From assembly GCA_021464415.1 (NCBI GenBank), contig CM038467.1:11983411-12047410 (forward strand): a DNA stretch of 64,000 nt, read 5' to 3'. The notes under the pieces were generated by a model. It worked only from the letters and a program-made list of their open reading frames with translations, was not told the DNA's origin and ran no database searches. Numbering within the stretch: the first letter of the stretch is position 1; the number at the start of each line of letters is the position of its first letter. Below are positions 33,770 to 47,399 of this stretch, piece after piece. The DNA comes from Lonicera japonica (Eukaryota > Streptophyta > Magnoliopsida > Dipsacales > Caprifoliaceae). Position numbers and translations under genes: made by a program.

Positions 33770-34279
33770 GGCAGCAATCTTGTAACACTGCTCAACACTA
33801 TTTGTGATGACTAATATAAGCTGTCACAAATAGGACACAACACTTTTTGTAACGGCTAACATAAGCTATTATAAACAACGTACAACACTTTTTATGATGA
33901 CTAATAAGCTATCACAAATAGGGTGCATGTTTGTTTGTAATGGGAACAAGTTGTCACAAATACACTATTTATGACGAACAAAATTATGTATTTGAAACAA
34001 CAATTCTTGCCACAATAACAATATAAGTAGCGATTCAACCCGTCACAAATAAACTGTGCCAATAGATTGACAAAAATGATAGATTTTTTGTAGCAACGAC
34101 AAAACCATTATAAAAAATATTTGTGACTGAATTTTACCGTCACTGAGTTTTTGAGATCCATCTAACTTATAACGCTTCGAAAAGCGTTGCAAATCTGTCA
34201 CAAATGCATTTTTTATGACGAATTTTAATTTTTTGTCATGGTTATTTACCCGTCACAAAAGACCCTTTTGTTTGTAGTG
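33770..34279. mobile_element. CACTA element right terminus
   Basis: It ends TTTGTTTGTAGTG at 34279, the reverse complement of a CACTACAA terminus. The preceding 500 bp is full of inverted TTTGTGACGA / CCGTCACAAA words. It is related to the left end at 116 but differs in detail, and the flanking trinucleotides do not match, so it is a different copy. No left end is seen nearby. Confidence 0.65.
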
Positions 34280-35353
34280 TTCGTTTGGGTTTATTATATT
34301 ATATTATATATATATGTATATATTTGTATTACATTTTTTTAATCTTAAAAAAAAAGGTGATATAATTAAAAAGGAGTTTCATTTCAAACTTTCACACATG
34401 GTCTTACAAATCATAGGACCGGCACTTTAAGGTGGTAATTTGTTTTCTTACTAGTATTCTAATCTTGCTTTAAGCAATTCTTTCTATCCTGTTTTTTAGA
34501 ACATTGAAAAAAAATTAGTATTCTCAATTTACGCCCCCCTCAACTTAAATTTTGGGTACACCTTGCTTTTTCCGCATCACGTGCAAATGTACCTCCTACA
34601 TGTATAAATATGTACATCATGTTTAATGTTGAAAAAAGTCATTTGTATATATCTACTATTATTTAAAGGCAAAATCGCTTTTAAGATATTAAAGTTGTGT
34701 TAGGTTTTTAGTTTTTCAGTTTTTCCCTTATTAGCTTTTATTCCACAAAAACAATATTTTGTAGCATAAGCAACAAGGCTTGAATCCTCGCTTGTAGTGA
34801 AAGCAACAAGAACTCAACCATTATGGTACTTGTTTAAAAAAAAAAATTCCCTTAAACTATTTGTATTTGAATAATACTACATCATGTGTGCAGGACTGGA
34901 TTAATATAAACTTTATACTAGTTTTTGCACATAGTAATGTTATTGTTCGCAACTTAAACATAATATAAGCTTTATACTAGTTTTTGCACATAGTAATGTT
35001 ATTGTTCGCAACTTAAACATGTTTGGATCATAGGCGTAAGATTTTGTCTTAAAATACCTCGTTATTATATGGTGATACTATTTTACTTATTAATCATTAT
35101 TAAGTTATATAATCTTTTAATATAAAAATAATAGTTTAACACAATTATTCTCAACAAACCACATTCGAAATTAGGGTTGATGCTCGCGAACAGAAGCAAA
35201 CTCACCCAATTAGCAACTAAATAAAATTAGTTTGGTCCCATTGGTTGAGTTGATTGGGTTAAATGAAGACCTTTATTTTTTTAGCTAGTGTATTTGTTAT
35301 TTTCTCGAAGAAAATTCATAAAGAAACCCATCTTCTTCCTCTCTCCCTCTCTC
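34280..35353. other. Intergenic DNA with a 62-bp tandem duplication
   Basis: The word CTTTATACTAGTTTTTGCAC and the 40 bases after it occur twice in a row at about 34908-35030. No gene seen. Confidence 0.6.
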
Positions 35354-35356
35354 TTA

Positions 35357-35757
35357 GAGCATCTACAGTGGGTAGGATAAAATGATAAATTTACTCTACT
35401 CAAGCCACAGCGGAAGAAAATGTAGGCTAAAATTTTAGCAGGTAGGGTACCGAACGAGTAAATTTACTTTACAGCTAAATTTTACTCATACGAATGTGGC
35501 TCATTCGTATGAACTTTTTTTTTTGTGAAAAGCCTCGTACAATAGTGGTACATTTGTATGACTTTTTTTTTTGATAAACCCCATACAATATTGGCTCATT
35601 CGTATGAGCTCTTTTTTTTTTTTAACTTATACAAATGAGCTTCATTCATATGCATTATTTTAATTTTTTTTTACCCTATCTGTTATATTCTCCTCTAAAA
35701 TGTAATTAAATTTATATTAAATTTAACCTAAATTTTTTTATTACACTGTGGATGCTC
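35357..35757. mobile_element. PIF/Harbinger-type MITE
   Basis: The inverted termini GAGCATCTACAGTG and CACTGTGGATGCTC are flanked by TTA on both sides (35354-35356, 35758-35760). It is 401 bp and non-coding. Confidence 0.75.
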
Positions 35758-36113
35758 TTAGAGTGGATTGACTAAAATATAAGCTTGAAACCATTGACCC
35801 TACCAATAGCCGACGAAGAATGGCTGTCCATCAACGTGGAGGGCTATTATTTATATGCTTATCTCTTGGAGGATGTTTTATTAATTTGAGGATGATAAAT
35901 AAAATAAAACTCAAGGTAGGTTGGCTACCCAACAATGCAGGCTTACTCGTTTCAAAAAACACTAAAATTAATTCATAGCAAAAAATAAGAATAAATTTAT
36001 CTCAACTATTTATTATTTTCTCTATCTTAATTTCCAGCATAGATACGCGGTTGATATGCCTTTGGGCTTCAAAGTTTGATTATTATTTTTTTTAGCTATA
36101 TAATATATCTCCT

Positions 36114-36285
36114 AGTTCAAATATATTTAAATTACAATTTTAAGATTATTTTTAAATATCTCAAAAATATAACTCAAATTAAGTGAAATGCATCCTCGTA
36201 GTTCAAATATATTTAAATTACAATTTTAAGATTATTTTTAAATATCTCGAAAATATAACTCAAATTAAATGAAATGCATCTCAAC
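36114..36285. repeat. 86-bp tandem duplication
   Basis: Two nearly identical copies of a unit starting AGTTCAAATATATTTAAATT. Confidence 0.85.
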
Positions 36286-39030
36286 CACTAATTATCTTGT
36301 TTTCGAAATTTTAATGTAAATAGGGGTTTAAATTCTTTGGAATTGGAACTTCTAAAAAGTTAAGTTTTGTAGAAATTATTTCAATATCGAAATCTGAGTA
36401 TAAGAATATATATATATATATACCCTGTGTTTTGAGAATGTATATTTTTTTTCTTTTTCTTTTGTTGGTCTTTAAAAAATAGGTCATTTGGTAATAAATC
36501 TATCGTATGTTTGGATTTAGACCATAAGGACGTAATACAAACGTTTTCAACAAAAACTCTTTTAATGCCAACTCTACATTACTATGGACAAAAATAACCT
36601 TCTTTCATTATTTTCAATTTTCAAAATTTAAAGTCCAATAAGGTAACATTAATCCTTCTTTCCAATAAACAAAAAAATCTTACTTTGAATACTTGCTTTT
36701 TAGAATACTTGTAAAGTTGGAAATTTACAATAAAAATAAATATAAATGAAAATTAGGAAACAATTGTTTGCAATATTTTTCATATATTCATATTTTTGCA
36801 TTTAAATTCGTAAATTCATTGCAATTCATATTTTTTTCGTTAAATTTGAAAATTTCACATAAAATTTTCTTGTAAATCTACAGTGAAATTTGTACATTTC
36901 GCTTCAAGTTTGTAATGAAAATTTTAAATTCCACTACAATTCATATTTTTGCCATCAAATTTGTAAATTTTACAAGAAATTTCGTGCAAATCTTTGGTGA
37001 AATCTTTAAATTTTACTTCAAGTTTGCAATGAAACTTTTAAATTTTAATTAAAATTATGTAACTAAATTTTCAAAAAATATATATAATTTTGTAGAGAAT
37101 TTTGGTGTTTTCTAATGAATCTAATAAAGATAAAAAGAAATGCAAATTAAGAAACAATAAACATAAGGAATATAGTATTTAGCAAATTAGTAAACGACTC
37201 ATTTTACAAAATAATTTGAACTTGCACTATACGTATTATATTATATATTGATATGGCTACATATGTCTCTTAACGCAATTAATTTTAATTTTATCTTTGT
37301 CATTAGTTATGGTAGTAAAATATTTTGTTATTATATTAAAATATTTTATTATGAAATTTTAGTGAAAATGTTATGATATAAGATATATTTTTTTTATCAT
37401 TTTTTTCTTAATAGATTAGGTGAGAAGGCTACATTGTATATTTGTTTTATTGTTATTATATTAATGGGCGGGAAATAAAGCTGAAATGATTGTCATTATT
37501 TTAATTTTGTGACTAGCGCACTTGAAGCTTCGTGACTGACCCAAATCAGAATCGAGATCTTTATTCAGACGTCACTCTATTATTTTATGTTCCTGTCGCC
37601 GATTAACATCAAGGTTAATTTTTAGGTGATTTTGACTTTTGGGTCATTTACTTTTTATAATTAAATCTAGGGTCCAAAGTTTTTAATAATATGAGTTTTT
37701 TTTTTTTTTTTTTAATAACATGAGTTTGGTATATTTTGAATGGTTTCATTTAGTCAATCTAGGCAACCTTTATCATTATCAATAAAAGTAGTAGTCTTCC
37801 ATTTTTACCCCTCATATTAAAAAAGAGGGCAATAGATAGGCATAATTATCAAGTGCTCACGTTTGAAGTTGTGAGGACCCATAATTAGCAATTAGTTTTG
37901 GTATTTTGTTTTGGGCCCATCAATTTTTTCGAAATGGTCCCTCCGCGGAATTCATTACCATCCATGATAAATGTTAATTTGTGCCTTACAAACCCGTTAA
38001 TATTATAAATAAAAGAAAATAAGATTGCAATAAATAAACCTCATGATTGATTGATGGATTCGAATTATAGATTGGCCATGGGGGACCAACTACATATTTG
38101 AAATACGAAGTAATTTTGAATTAATAGTCATTTCTATATGCATCAATGAGATATAGTAAATATTCTAATCATGAAAAAGATTATATAAAAAGAGAGGAGT
38201 TTTCTCTGCACCGATGTCTTTGCATTTATTATCCGATCTATGCTCATAATATTAATGAATTTATATGATAGTTATAAATTATATAATTTTAATTATATTT
38301 TTACGTTTTTTATTTTATTTTAACTTTTTTAGTATTAACTTGAGTTTGTAATTTTATATACAAGTTAATTTTTTCAACCGAAAATTAAAATTAAATAATT
38401 CATGATCCAATTCGTTGAAAGAAGATCAAATGGGCTCTTAATTGGAAAGAATAGATAGTTACGGTTGCTAAGCCAAGTGGTAATGATTCAATACTTAGGG
38501 CCTGTTTGATTGAGATTTTGAGTTGAGTTTTTGTGAAGTTTGAAAGAAAATTGAAATGTGAATTTAGTTTTTCTTGGATTTTTTTTAATTAATTAAAAAA
38601 ACTCATGAAAAAAACTCAAAAAATAGTTACAATGGATCTTATTTTATAGATCTCGATGGGTAGGTTTTAAATATATATATATTTTTTATCTAATTCTAAT
38701 TTTTGAATTTAAAGTTACAATGCTTTAAAAAAATTATGAGAGAGAAAATAAAGTGAGATAAATTTTGAAAATTGTGAATTAAAATTGACTTTTTAATAAA
38801 AAAAACTAACAAAGATAACGCACTACAAAAAAAAAATCAAAGATAATTTAAATTCAAGATAATGAATGGGGGCATAATTAATTTTGGTCAATGCACCAAC
38901 AATCGGAATAATCCACTTTTTAATTACATTAATTAATTAGCGGCTAGCTAAAAGCCTAAAACTGTCGTATTTGATTTTGGATAAACCCTCGGCCTCTCCA
39001 TTTTCCAAGGCTATGCCTGCATCCACGTTC
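36286..39030. other. AT-rich upstream region of the P450 gene
   Basis: No gene seen. A one-sided MITE-like word GGGCCTGTTTGATTGAGA occurs after TTA at about 38498. A stretch near 38640-38700 resembles part of the 1.43-kb repeat. CACTACAAAAAAAA at 38821 may be a worn CACTA end. Confidence 0.45.
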
Positions 39031-39040
39031 TTTATAAAAC
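39031..39040 (+). promoter_or_regulatory. TATA box of the P450 gene
   Basis: TTTATAAAAC about 75 bp upstream of the ATG at 39110, a fitting distance for a plant core promoter. Confidence 0.7.
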
Positions 39041-39109
39041 AAGGTTAACAAACTCCTCCATATTGGTGGCTCCAACTGAATTCCCAAGCCACAAACACAG
39101 ATTAAAAAA

Positions 39110-42100
39110 ATGTCAAATTTTCTGCATTTCTTAGATCAACTACAAGTGCATTCACTATTGTCACAACCCTTTGTGTTCTATCTTGTGCCCTTAGTACTCT
39201 TCACATTATTTTTCGTTAAATGGGTCTTCACTCCAACTTCTTACAGAAAATACCCACCACCTTCTCCTCCAAAGCTCCCAATCATAGGAAACCTCCACCA
39301 ACTAGGCTTGTTCCCGCACCACTCGCTCCGAGCCTTGGCTCGCCAACATGGACCAATCATGTTGCTCCGCCTGGGCACCGTCCCCGCCCTCGTCATCTCC
39401 TCCGCCGACGCAGCTTCCAAGATCATGCGGACCCATGATCTCGCCTTTGCAGACCGACCCAAATCGAATGTCAACAAGAAACTCATTTATAACTTCAAGG
39501 ACGTGTCAGTGGCGCCATATGGCGAGTACTGGAGGCAAATGAAGAGCATTTGCGTGCTCCAGCTTCTTAGCAATAAACACGTACAATCCATACGCTATAT
39601 AAGGGAAGAAGAAACCTCTCTTTTAGTGAAGAAGATTAACGAGTTGGGTACTTTGACAGTGGATTTGAGCGAGATGTTTATGTCGCTAACGAATGATGTG
39701 GTGTGTAGGGCCGCTTTTGGGAGGAAGTACAGCGAAGGGGAGAGCGGGAAGAAGTTTAGGAAGCTGATGAGTGAGTTTGTGGGGTTGTTGGGCGGATTTG
39801 ATGTGGGAACTTACATTCCGTGGCTTGCTTGGATCAACCGGCTCACAGGCTTCGAGGCTAAACTTGACAGAGTGGCGAAAGAGTTTGACGAGTTTCTTGA
39901 GGGAGTGGTAAAAGAGCATTTGGATGGTGTAGAAAGAGAGAAAACTGGCGGTAAGGACGACTTTGTTGATGTTTTGCTTGGGATATACAAGGAGAGTGAA
40001 ACCACTGGCTTTTCCATGGACAGAGATAGCATCAAAGCTCTCATCTTGGTAAGTACTCCCTCTTTCATATATATATATATAGCTTGGAGTTTTTTTGGTA
40101 TTTTAGGGTCCGTTTGATTGCAAGGTGGAAAAGGAAAATAAATTGAGTTAGTTTTAGTGAAAAAATGGAAAATAAGTTGAGTGGTAGAAGTGTTATCTTC
40201 TTGATTTTTAAGTTTTTTCATGAAAAAATTTTCCTTGCTTAGTGTTGAGTAAAAATTTTTCACCAAAAACATTGAAGGATGGAGGATATATCCTCATAAA
40301 ACGAGTAACATCTCTCACATTATTTTATATCTTTTCATACAAACTAGTTAAATTTATTTTCCTTTTCCATCTTTGCAATCAAATGGAGCCTTAATATATC
40401 AATATCCAACAATCAAGCAAACCAAAACCAAAGCAACAAATAAACAACGAAAAACAGTATGGAAATTGAAAAGTAAAGGGGCATAAGCACAATTATATAT
40501 AGCACGACAATGAGACTCAAGTTCGAGTCATACACCACAAAATGTGCTAAACAAACTCAATACTTTGCACATCTCACACCTCTCAATATGATTATCTCAC
40601 TATTCTTTAGTACAAAATGAAGTATTCTTGACGTGACTACAACAAAAAAATATTCAAAGATCCAAAATGCATGATGTTGATCTAAGGGTTACACTTTCGT
40701 TCCTCACCCAATATTTTTTTTTTCCTTTAATTTATTCGTGCACATTATTTTGAAAAATCACCCCCTTATTTTAAATCTTGATTTCTTCTTTCTCATAACT
40801 CCCATCATATGATATTCTGCCATCTCTCTCATTATTTTTTTTTCTCATTTTAAGTGTTTATTCATTTACTCTTTCTTTACTTTTTATATTTTTCATTAAA
40901 CTCCTGAAATAATTAATTCATAATGTTAGTTTATGTAATCATTTACTTTTGTAATAAAAAGTTAGACAGTTGATTAAAATTTTCTTTTGAAACAAATATA
41001 TAACTAGGTCACGGGTCGATTCATGTCAATTTTGTGTCATATTTTAACAAATGTATAACTAAGTTACCGGGTGATATTTTTAGAATTCAATTACTACTCA
41101 ATTTGTTATTAAGCGACACAATAGGAACCGTCATGCAGATAAATTTCATAAAAATATTTATTTTTTAAAAATGTCTTGCTAAATTTTCACTAGAAACAAG
41201 ATAACTAAACAATTAAAATTACTTAAAATGTAGTTTCAAATGTTCAATAAACTTTAGTTCTATTAATGGGTCTAATGGATCACCTGAATTCGTTAAGGGT
41301 GAATCCGTAACCGATTAGTTATCATTTTGTGTTAAACAAGTGAATCCGAGAACCACCCAAATTTTGTAATAGTTCACTCATCTAACAGCTCAAAGGTAGT
41401 GCTAGTTAGCTATTGTACATTTTCCTTTTTTTAATTGAAAAATTCACAAGAACTTTGCTTCTTTGATAGTATTTTCCCCTTTTGGCACAAACCTTTTGTT
41501 TTTTGGGTATTCAAAATTTTCTTTTTAAATGTATTTTTTTAAAAAGAGGTTTTATATGGTAGGAAACAAAATAAACCCTACATCACAATCGTACTTTTTC
41601 TATATTTTTTTTTATATCAAATTCGTTAGAATTTTATCTCATTTTAATTAATGCTTTGTTGAGTTTTTTACTGTGTCGAACGGTACAAATCAACCAAACA
41701 TTATATCTGCTTTGTGAACATTAAGGATATTAAGGAATCTTACACGTCAAATGGCACAAATTATATCAAGTCTTTTTTTCCTTTGGTTGGAAACGGCGCC
41801 CTATTGAGTCGGGTTCATCTAGAGTTGAGTGTCACTCGCAGCATTAATTTATGATGTATACTCTCTCTTTGTAAAAAATGAGTAGACTTAAATCATCCTT
41901 TTATTAAATTAATCTTATTTTTAATGGAGATAAATTAGTTAATGTACACTCTCTCATAATACTAGATTGATCTTATTTTTAAGCCATAGATTTAGTTGAT
42001 TGTTTTTCTTAAAATGAGGAAAAGTCCATAAAATTGTTTGCCTAACAAATTAATTTCTAAATATTTTATTTAGGCCATACTAGCATTCCAAATAAATACT

Positions 42101-44113
42101 AACACCTTAATATGATATTTAGTAACATTTTTTATGTACTATTAGGAATATTTCATTTACAATGGATTATTATTTTTTCTAAATTTCAAGTATAATTTCT
42201 TTTTATTTTAAAAACTATAAATATTTTTAAATTTTAGAATTTTATTTTCTCATATTCAATAGGTGTTTTAAAAAAATTATAAGATTAACATTGATAAAAT
42301 GCTTTCATGCCGTCGGAACAGACAAACCCTAGTATAATTTAATAGGAGGAGAACATAAAACAAAAGACAATGGAAGTATGATGCCCTCTTCCAAGTTGCA
42401 CCAGGCTTAAGCTAGTACTAGTAAAAAACTTTGATCAAGCCTTCTAGATCCAATATTAACAAACTAAGTCATAACTCGTGTCAAATACACTATCAATCAT
42501 TCAAAATACTTCTAGCCACACAATTTTTTATCCCTTCTACATTTTTAAGATTCAAAAACCAAAAAGGATGATGTTATATACACCTTTCTTTTGTAGCTAA
42601 AACACCATAAATTTGAAACAAAGTTTTTTTATAAGGCACCTAAAATATAAACTATTCAGTGTTGCGGCTACAAATTAAGGGTTAGTTGCCCCAATACATA
42701 ACAACATATAAGTCGGTAGCAAGTTAGAGGTTAAAATTCGGTAACATTTTGTCGAGATCAAATATCAGTGAAATATTTATAAAAATTAACTCGGCCAAAG
42801 TTTGCTAAATGTCAATCAAGTGGAAAGTTACCGAATCGGATATTGAAATTCGATAAGAAGACACCGACTCGATACTTAAATTTGGGGTGTTAGGGTTGGT
42901 TGCCCAAATACAAAACAGACAAGTCGTTAGCAAGTTACTGACTTAAAAGTTAACATCCAGTAGCAATTTACCGAGTTAGAGGTTGTAATTAGGTAACCTT
43001 TTGCAGAGATCAAATGTCAAGGAAATATTTTTAAAAATTAACTCGGTCAAAGTTTGCCAATATCAAGTAGGTGGAAGGTTATCGAATGTCGAAGTTTAGC
43101 AACAAGACAACGCCTCGGTGTTTAAATTTGGAGTGTCACCATATGGGTTGCCATTATTAATAATTTAAATTACGGTGTTAAGACTACATTAGTGTTTTAA
43201 CTACAAAATCAGGGTGCCTATAACATCACCCAACCAAAAACCATAGCCCCTTATTACATAGACGGGTCAAATCCAAAAATAAATATATGAACGTTCTTTC
43301 CCTCCTCTGATGGATCCTGAAACAGTTTGGTCCATTTGCTCCCGACCAGACCCATAATTCACGGACCAAGGCTCAGAAAAGCAGTAAATTATTAAAATTG
43401 ACCACAAACATTTATTTCTTTGTACTTCTCTTTTTAATCTGTAAAATCCTTAAACTTGGATGATCGATTTTGTTCAAACTATGTCATGGTTCTTGCAGGA
43501 CATCATCGCTGGTGGAACGGATACAACCTACACCGTTCTAGAATGGGCAATGTCAGAGCTCCTAAGAAACCCAAGAGCCATGAACGAAGCACAGAAAGAG
43601 GTAAGAACAATTGCTAGGGGCAAAACCAACATAACCCACGACGAAGACTTGGAAAAGATGCAATATTTGAAAGCGGTAATCAAAGAGACTATGCGTTTAC
43701 ATCCTCCGATTCCATTACTGATTCCTCGAGAAGCAAGAGAAGATGTTAAACTTATGGGCTATGATATTTCAGCGGGGACAATGGTCATCACCAATGCTTG
43801 GGCGATCGGAAGAGACCCTGGAATGTGGGCCCAACCAGAGGAGTTTAGGCCGCAGAGGTTCTTGAATTCTCCGGTGGATTTTAAGGGGCATGATTTTCAG
43901 TTGATTCCTTTTGGAGCCGGCCGGAGAGGGTGCCCGGGGATTTTTTTTGCGGTGGCCACTATTGAGCTTGTTTTAGCAAATTTACTGAACAAGTTTGACT
44001 GGGAATTGCCTAATGGAGCAAAGGGGGATGATTTGGATATGAGTGAATGCACTGGTCTTACCATTCACAGAAAAATCCCTCTTCTTGCTGTTGCAACTCC
44101 AAGTTCTTTCTAA
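39110..44113 (+). CDS. Cytochrome P450, CYP71 family type (2 exons)
   Basis: Haem-thiolate mono-oxygenase anchored in the ER membrane, of the type used in plant specialised metabolism; the substrate cannot be told from sequence. Exon 1 is 39110-40048 (313 codons) and exon 2 is 43499-44113, joined in phase 0 at the canonical A-type P450 intron position. The product has 517 residues, a normal length. It has an N-terminal membrane anchor (about residues 20-40), a proline hinge (PPPSPPKLPIIGNLH), the WRQMKS C-helix motif, the I-helix AGGTDTT (317-323), ExxR as ETMR (376-379), FRPQRF (429-434) and the haem loop FGAGRRGCPG with Cys458. All key residues are present. The 3.45-kb intron contains a MITE and a tandem duplication. 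The gene converges with the STR11-like gene 475 bp downstream. A decayed paralogue lies at 25-29.8 kb. Confidence 0.93.
40106..40390. mobile_element. Tourist-like MITE in P450 intron
   Basis: The termini GGGTCCGTTTGATTGCAA and (reverse complement) GGCTCCATTTGATTGCAA are flanked by TTA (40103-40105, 40391-40393). It is 285 bp. The same family occurs at 49726-50147. Confidence 0.8.
42285..42345 (-). repeat. Dispersed-repeat end in P450 intron
   Basis: On the minus strand, TATACTAGGGTTTGTCTG followed by a GTTCCGACGGCATG stretch resembles the start of the 1.43-kb repeats. The extent is uncertain. Confidence 0.35.
42679..43140. repeat. Imperfect tandem duplication in P450 intron
   Basis: A unit of about 215-250 bp starting GGGTTAGTTGCCCCAATAC recurs at 42893 as GGGTTGGTTGCCCAAATAC. 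Shared words include AAAATTAACTCGG and AAAGTTTGC. The second unit has an extra 35 bp or so. Confidence 0.7.
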
Positions 44114-44588
44114 TTTGAATTTGAAGATTTGGATATGAAAATTGCCATTTTCATTTCTCTTACTAGTTCCTTTATTGTTTTTCAAATTAGTAAGAGAAGA
44201 GAATTAGTTTGTAAGATCATATGATATGTTATGCATCATCTATAAAGCATTAAGTACAACCACTTCATGCAGTGTTTGCTATAGGAGATGTCAAAAACTA
44301 CTTTAACAATAGCAATTCCTTTTTAGCAAATAGGTGGTTTTATTCAGAACTGAGTGTCATTTTGTAATTAACTAATCGTCTAAAATATTTTTGTTAAAAT
44401 CAAGCAATTGTTTAATAAACTTAAATTCAAGTACAAGCAGGGTTTGACAAAATTTGATGAGGCAATGAGAGAACAATCACTTCCACAATATCATGCAAAA
44501 ATACAACTAATTGGCTGAGAGATGCTACAAAAAAAAATCATCACTTACATTTTTTTTTATTTATCTTCTTCAAACCCAAAACCGGTCC

Positions 44589-47190
44589 TTAATGAGGCTT
44601 TATATCCTGAAGATAATGGACCACTTGTTGAGCCCCGAGAAACATTGCATCAGCAGCAAGAAAGAGCCCAATCTGTGACATACAATTAGTCAGCAGATTA
44701 TATTCAAGGAAACAGTAAGATTTTTGGTTCTTAGTGAAAATACAATGGTTGTATTTTTCCCATTTTCAGTTCAGTATGCACTGTCAAATCATTTTGTGAA
44801 TGTAATTGATCAAAATCCTAATAAGAACTATTACCGTACGGGCAGAGAAAACTAATCGGTAACCCCACCCCTCCTTGGCAGCGGCTGCTCTTTGTTGGTC
44901 TGTCCAACTGCAATTATCAGGTGATTATACATTAGAAATATATATAAATAAAGGGTCAAACAAGATTTTACACTGGGAATTATCTATAAATACATGGTCA
45001 TCTTCTTCTGAGGAAAAATGGATAAAAGGAAAGCCACATGTAATAGTTACCCAAGGAACTCTGAAACCCCACCAATTCCCGCAAACTTAAAAGGCTGAGG
45101 ACCTTCACGTTCAAGTTCCTGCTCCAAATGAGATTTGACCGACTTATCAACTCCATGTTTTTAGTTTAAGCAGCAAAAATAATAAAAAAATCACACACCC
45201 CTTCTTCAGCAGCTTCCAGACCACCTTGAACCCAGAAAATGTTTCTGTAACCAGCATTGTACAGTTGCTCAGAAGCAGCTAGTGATCTGCCAGGTCAATT
45301 TGGCTCCACATGAGGTTTGGAATGTTAAATCACATCGCATATACTGTGAAATACCTCTATAAGGTACTTATTTTGATTATCAAGAATCTGAAATTCCAGT
45401 GTTCAAAAAGAAAGTTTCACCGTAATCCCTTCTGGCAGGCCACTATAAGGTCTGTATCCTTTGGGAATTTCTCCGCAACTTTCTCTAGGAATTGACTGTT
45501 GAGAAAATGAAATCAATGAGTGGATGCTTTAATACACGCACATGCCTGGAGAGATCTACCGAGATAATTGACATACTTATCATAAGACAGTGTAGGAGCT
45601 CCACTCCACCAACCTCCTAAAGAAATACAATTAAATTTTAGGAGAATACAACCCCAAAAGAACCTACACATCTAAATGCAATATTAAAAAGATGCAGTTA
45701 TATTATCTATTAATTAAATTCCACATATTGAACAAGTCATATTAATGAAGATATGGAAAACATACAAATATTTTAATCCTTCTGATGATTTATTAAAGAC
45801 AAGATAAGATAGTGTGATACCCATCATGAAAGTTGAGACCTTCTTCGAAAGAGTTCCTGCATCAAATCTAGTATCAACATCAAAGATAGGAATCCAGGTT
45901 GAGCCTTTAACCCACGCCTTCAAGGGAAGAATTGTAGTTATGGTAAAATAAATGACAAACTATAGCTAAGTAACTCGTCAAGTGTGAGAAAGAACGTTAA
46001 AGAGAAGATAATATAGGAAAGGAATTCTAATTACCTTTTCACGTTCTGTAGAGGGACGGACATCTAGTAGGGGTTTGTTAGAGAGTTGAATTGCGTATCC
46101 AGCTTCCTTCGGAGTAAGAACTTTCACCTTTTCTTCCCTGACCTATGATGACAAAATTAAAACTCCAAATGGATCTACATAATTTCAGCTTGAGACGTTC
46201 GAGGATTGCTACATGTGGATCAATCATAGTTGGCAAGTTATGACATGACACCAAGTACTCCCTCCGTCTCCAATTGATAGTCCCATTTTGAGGTTGCTTT
46301 TAAGGAAACATTGATTTCAACCTAAACAATGGTCAAGATACAACTTATTTTCTATTGTGAGATTTGGTACATTGATCATGTCCAGAAACAAAATGGGAGT
46401 GGCGCTCTCAATTTGAAATGGAGGGAGTATATGAAAGTAAAACTATAGACACTGAGATACTGATATTTTAGTTTATGTTCTATACATCTAACATTAATAA
46501 CTGTCCATGACCTCCGAATGTTGAAAAAAAGAAAGGAACATCCGGTGTTATAAATGACAATAATATGAATAAAACCTACTTCTAGTATTACTGGATTTGG
46601 TTTTGGTGTTGTAATTCTTGAATGGATGTGTGAATTATGTATGAAGTATACCAATCCCATTGTAGAAACTGTGAATATGAGAATATTAAGCAAGCCCTAA
46701 TACCAACCTCAAGTACAATGTATAAATCACTTAGAAGCCACCCACCCACTTATGAATTTAGTCGTCCCATCAAGGTTTAACACTAAATTAACATTATTAC
46801 AGATGAACAACGCAAATTGAGAGAAAATATACCAGGGATTCCCATCTTTTTCTGGCAGCAGCCATATCTCTCACTTGCTTCACCTCGTAATCTTCATCAA
46901 CTGCTTGCATTCGTATGACCCTCTTCGGATACTGAAAACGAAAAATTAAAGAAACCCATCTCAGAATAAACACATAAACAGGAACCCAATTCTATTATTG
47001 AAAAAAGATTACATGGAAATAGTGAACGGACCCTGTGGTGAATTGGGTGAAAGGGTCGGAATTTGAGAGAAGAAGGGGCGGAGAAGTTGAAGGAATAATG
47101 GGAAGCGTGAGGTTGTCTGTTAATAGAGTTGGAACGTGAAACGCTGATTGTGTTGAGAGGAGGAGGAGGAGGACCAAAAAGAGCTTCCAT
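44589..47190 (-). CDS. STR11: Rhodanese-like domain protein 11, chloroplastic (10 exons)
   Basis: Single-domain sulfurtransferase-like protein of plastids. Exons by frame and GT-AG sites: 47190-47032, 46931-46833, 46142-46035, 45917-45821, 45616-45577, 45495-45421, 45286-45199, 45118-45051, 44907-44835 and 44672-44589. They total 891 nt, or 296 residues, close to the Arabidopsis protein as I recall it. The first 60 residues form a Ser/Pro/His-rich plastid transit peptide. The rhodanese domain runs from VLTPKEAGYA through LLDVRPSTE to the active-site loop VACQKGLR with its cysteine, then NIFWVQGGLEAA. The C-terminus has EFLGWTDQQRA and a hydrophobic LFLAADAMFLGAQ segment, probably a membrane helix. 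ATG 47190 is the first in frame. The exon 1 donor (AGG|GTCCGT) is the weakest junction. Its physiological role is not established. Confidence 0.9.
46258..46427. mobile_element. Stowaway-like MITE in STR11 intron 2
   Basis: CTCCCTCCGTCTCC at the left and GGAGGGAG at the right, flanked by TA, are the classic Stowaway (mariner-type) termini. It is 170 bp and lies within the intron between exons 2 and 3. Confidence 0.85.
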
Positions 47191-47399
47191 TGATTGTTGG
47201 AAAGAAGAACAGATCCTACACTTTTGATGAATTGTTTCTCGTTTGTTCAAAAAGGGAAGAAGAGAGCAACCTTTGTTGCTTAATTGCTTGTCCGGGATAT
47301 GAAATCCTTCGTTTGGATAAGAGACACACCTGAACTTGTCCTCTTCTACCACCGCCACTATTGTTGCACTCTCTTCGCCATCCTCTGTTTCGTTAATAA

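Noticed and set aside
116..34279. CACTA left end at 116 and right end at 34279 as one 34-kb transposon
   Set aside because: Flanking trinucleotides differ, the subterminal words differ in detail, and host P450 relics lie between. They are better read as ends of two related elements.
47191..47358. N-terminal extension of the STR11-like protein
   Set aside because: The frame is open but has no ATG upstream of 47190; an extension would need a GTG start.
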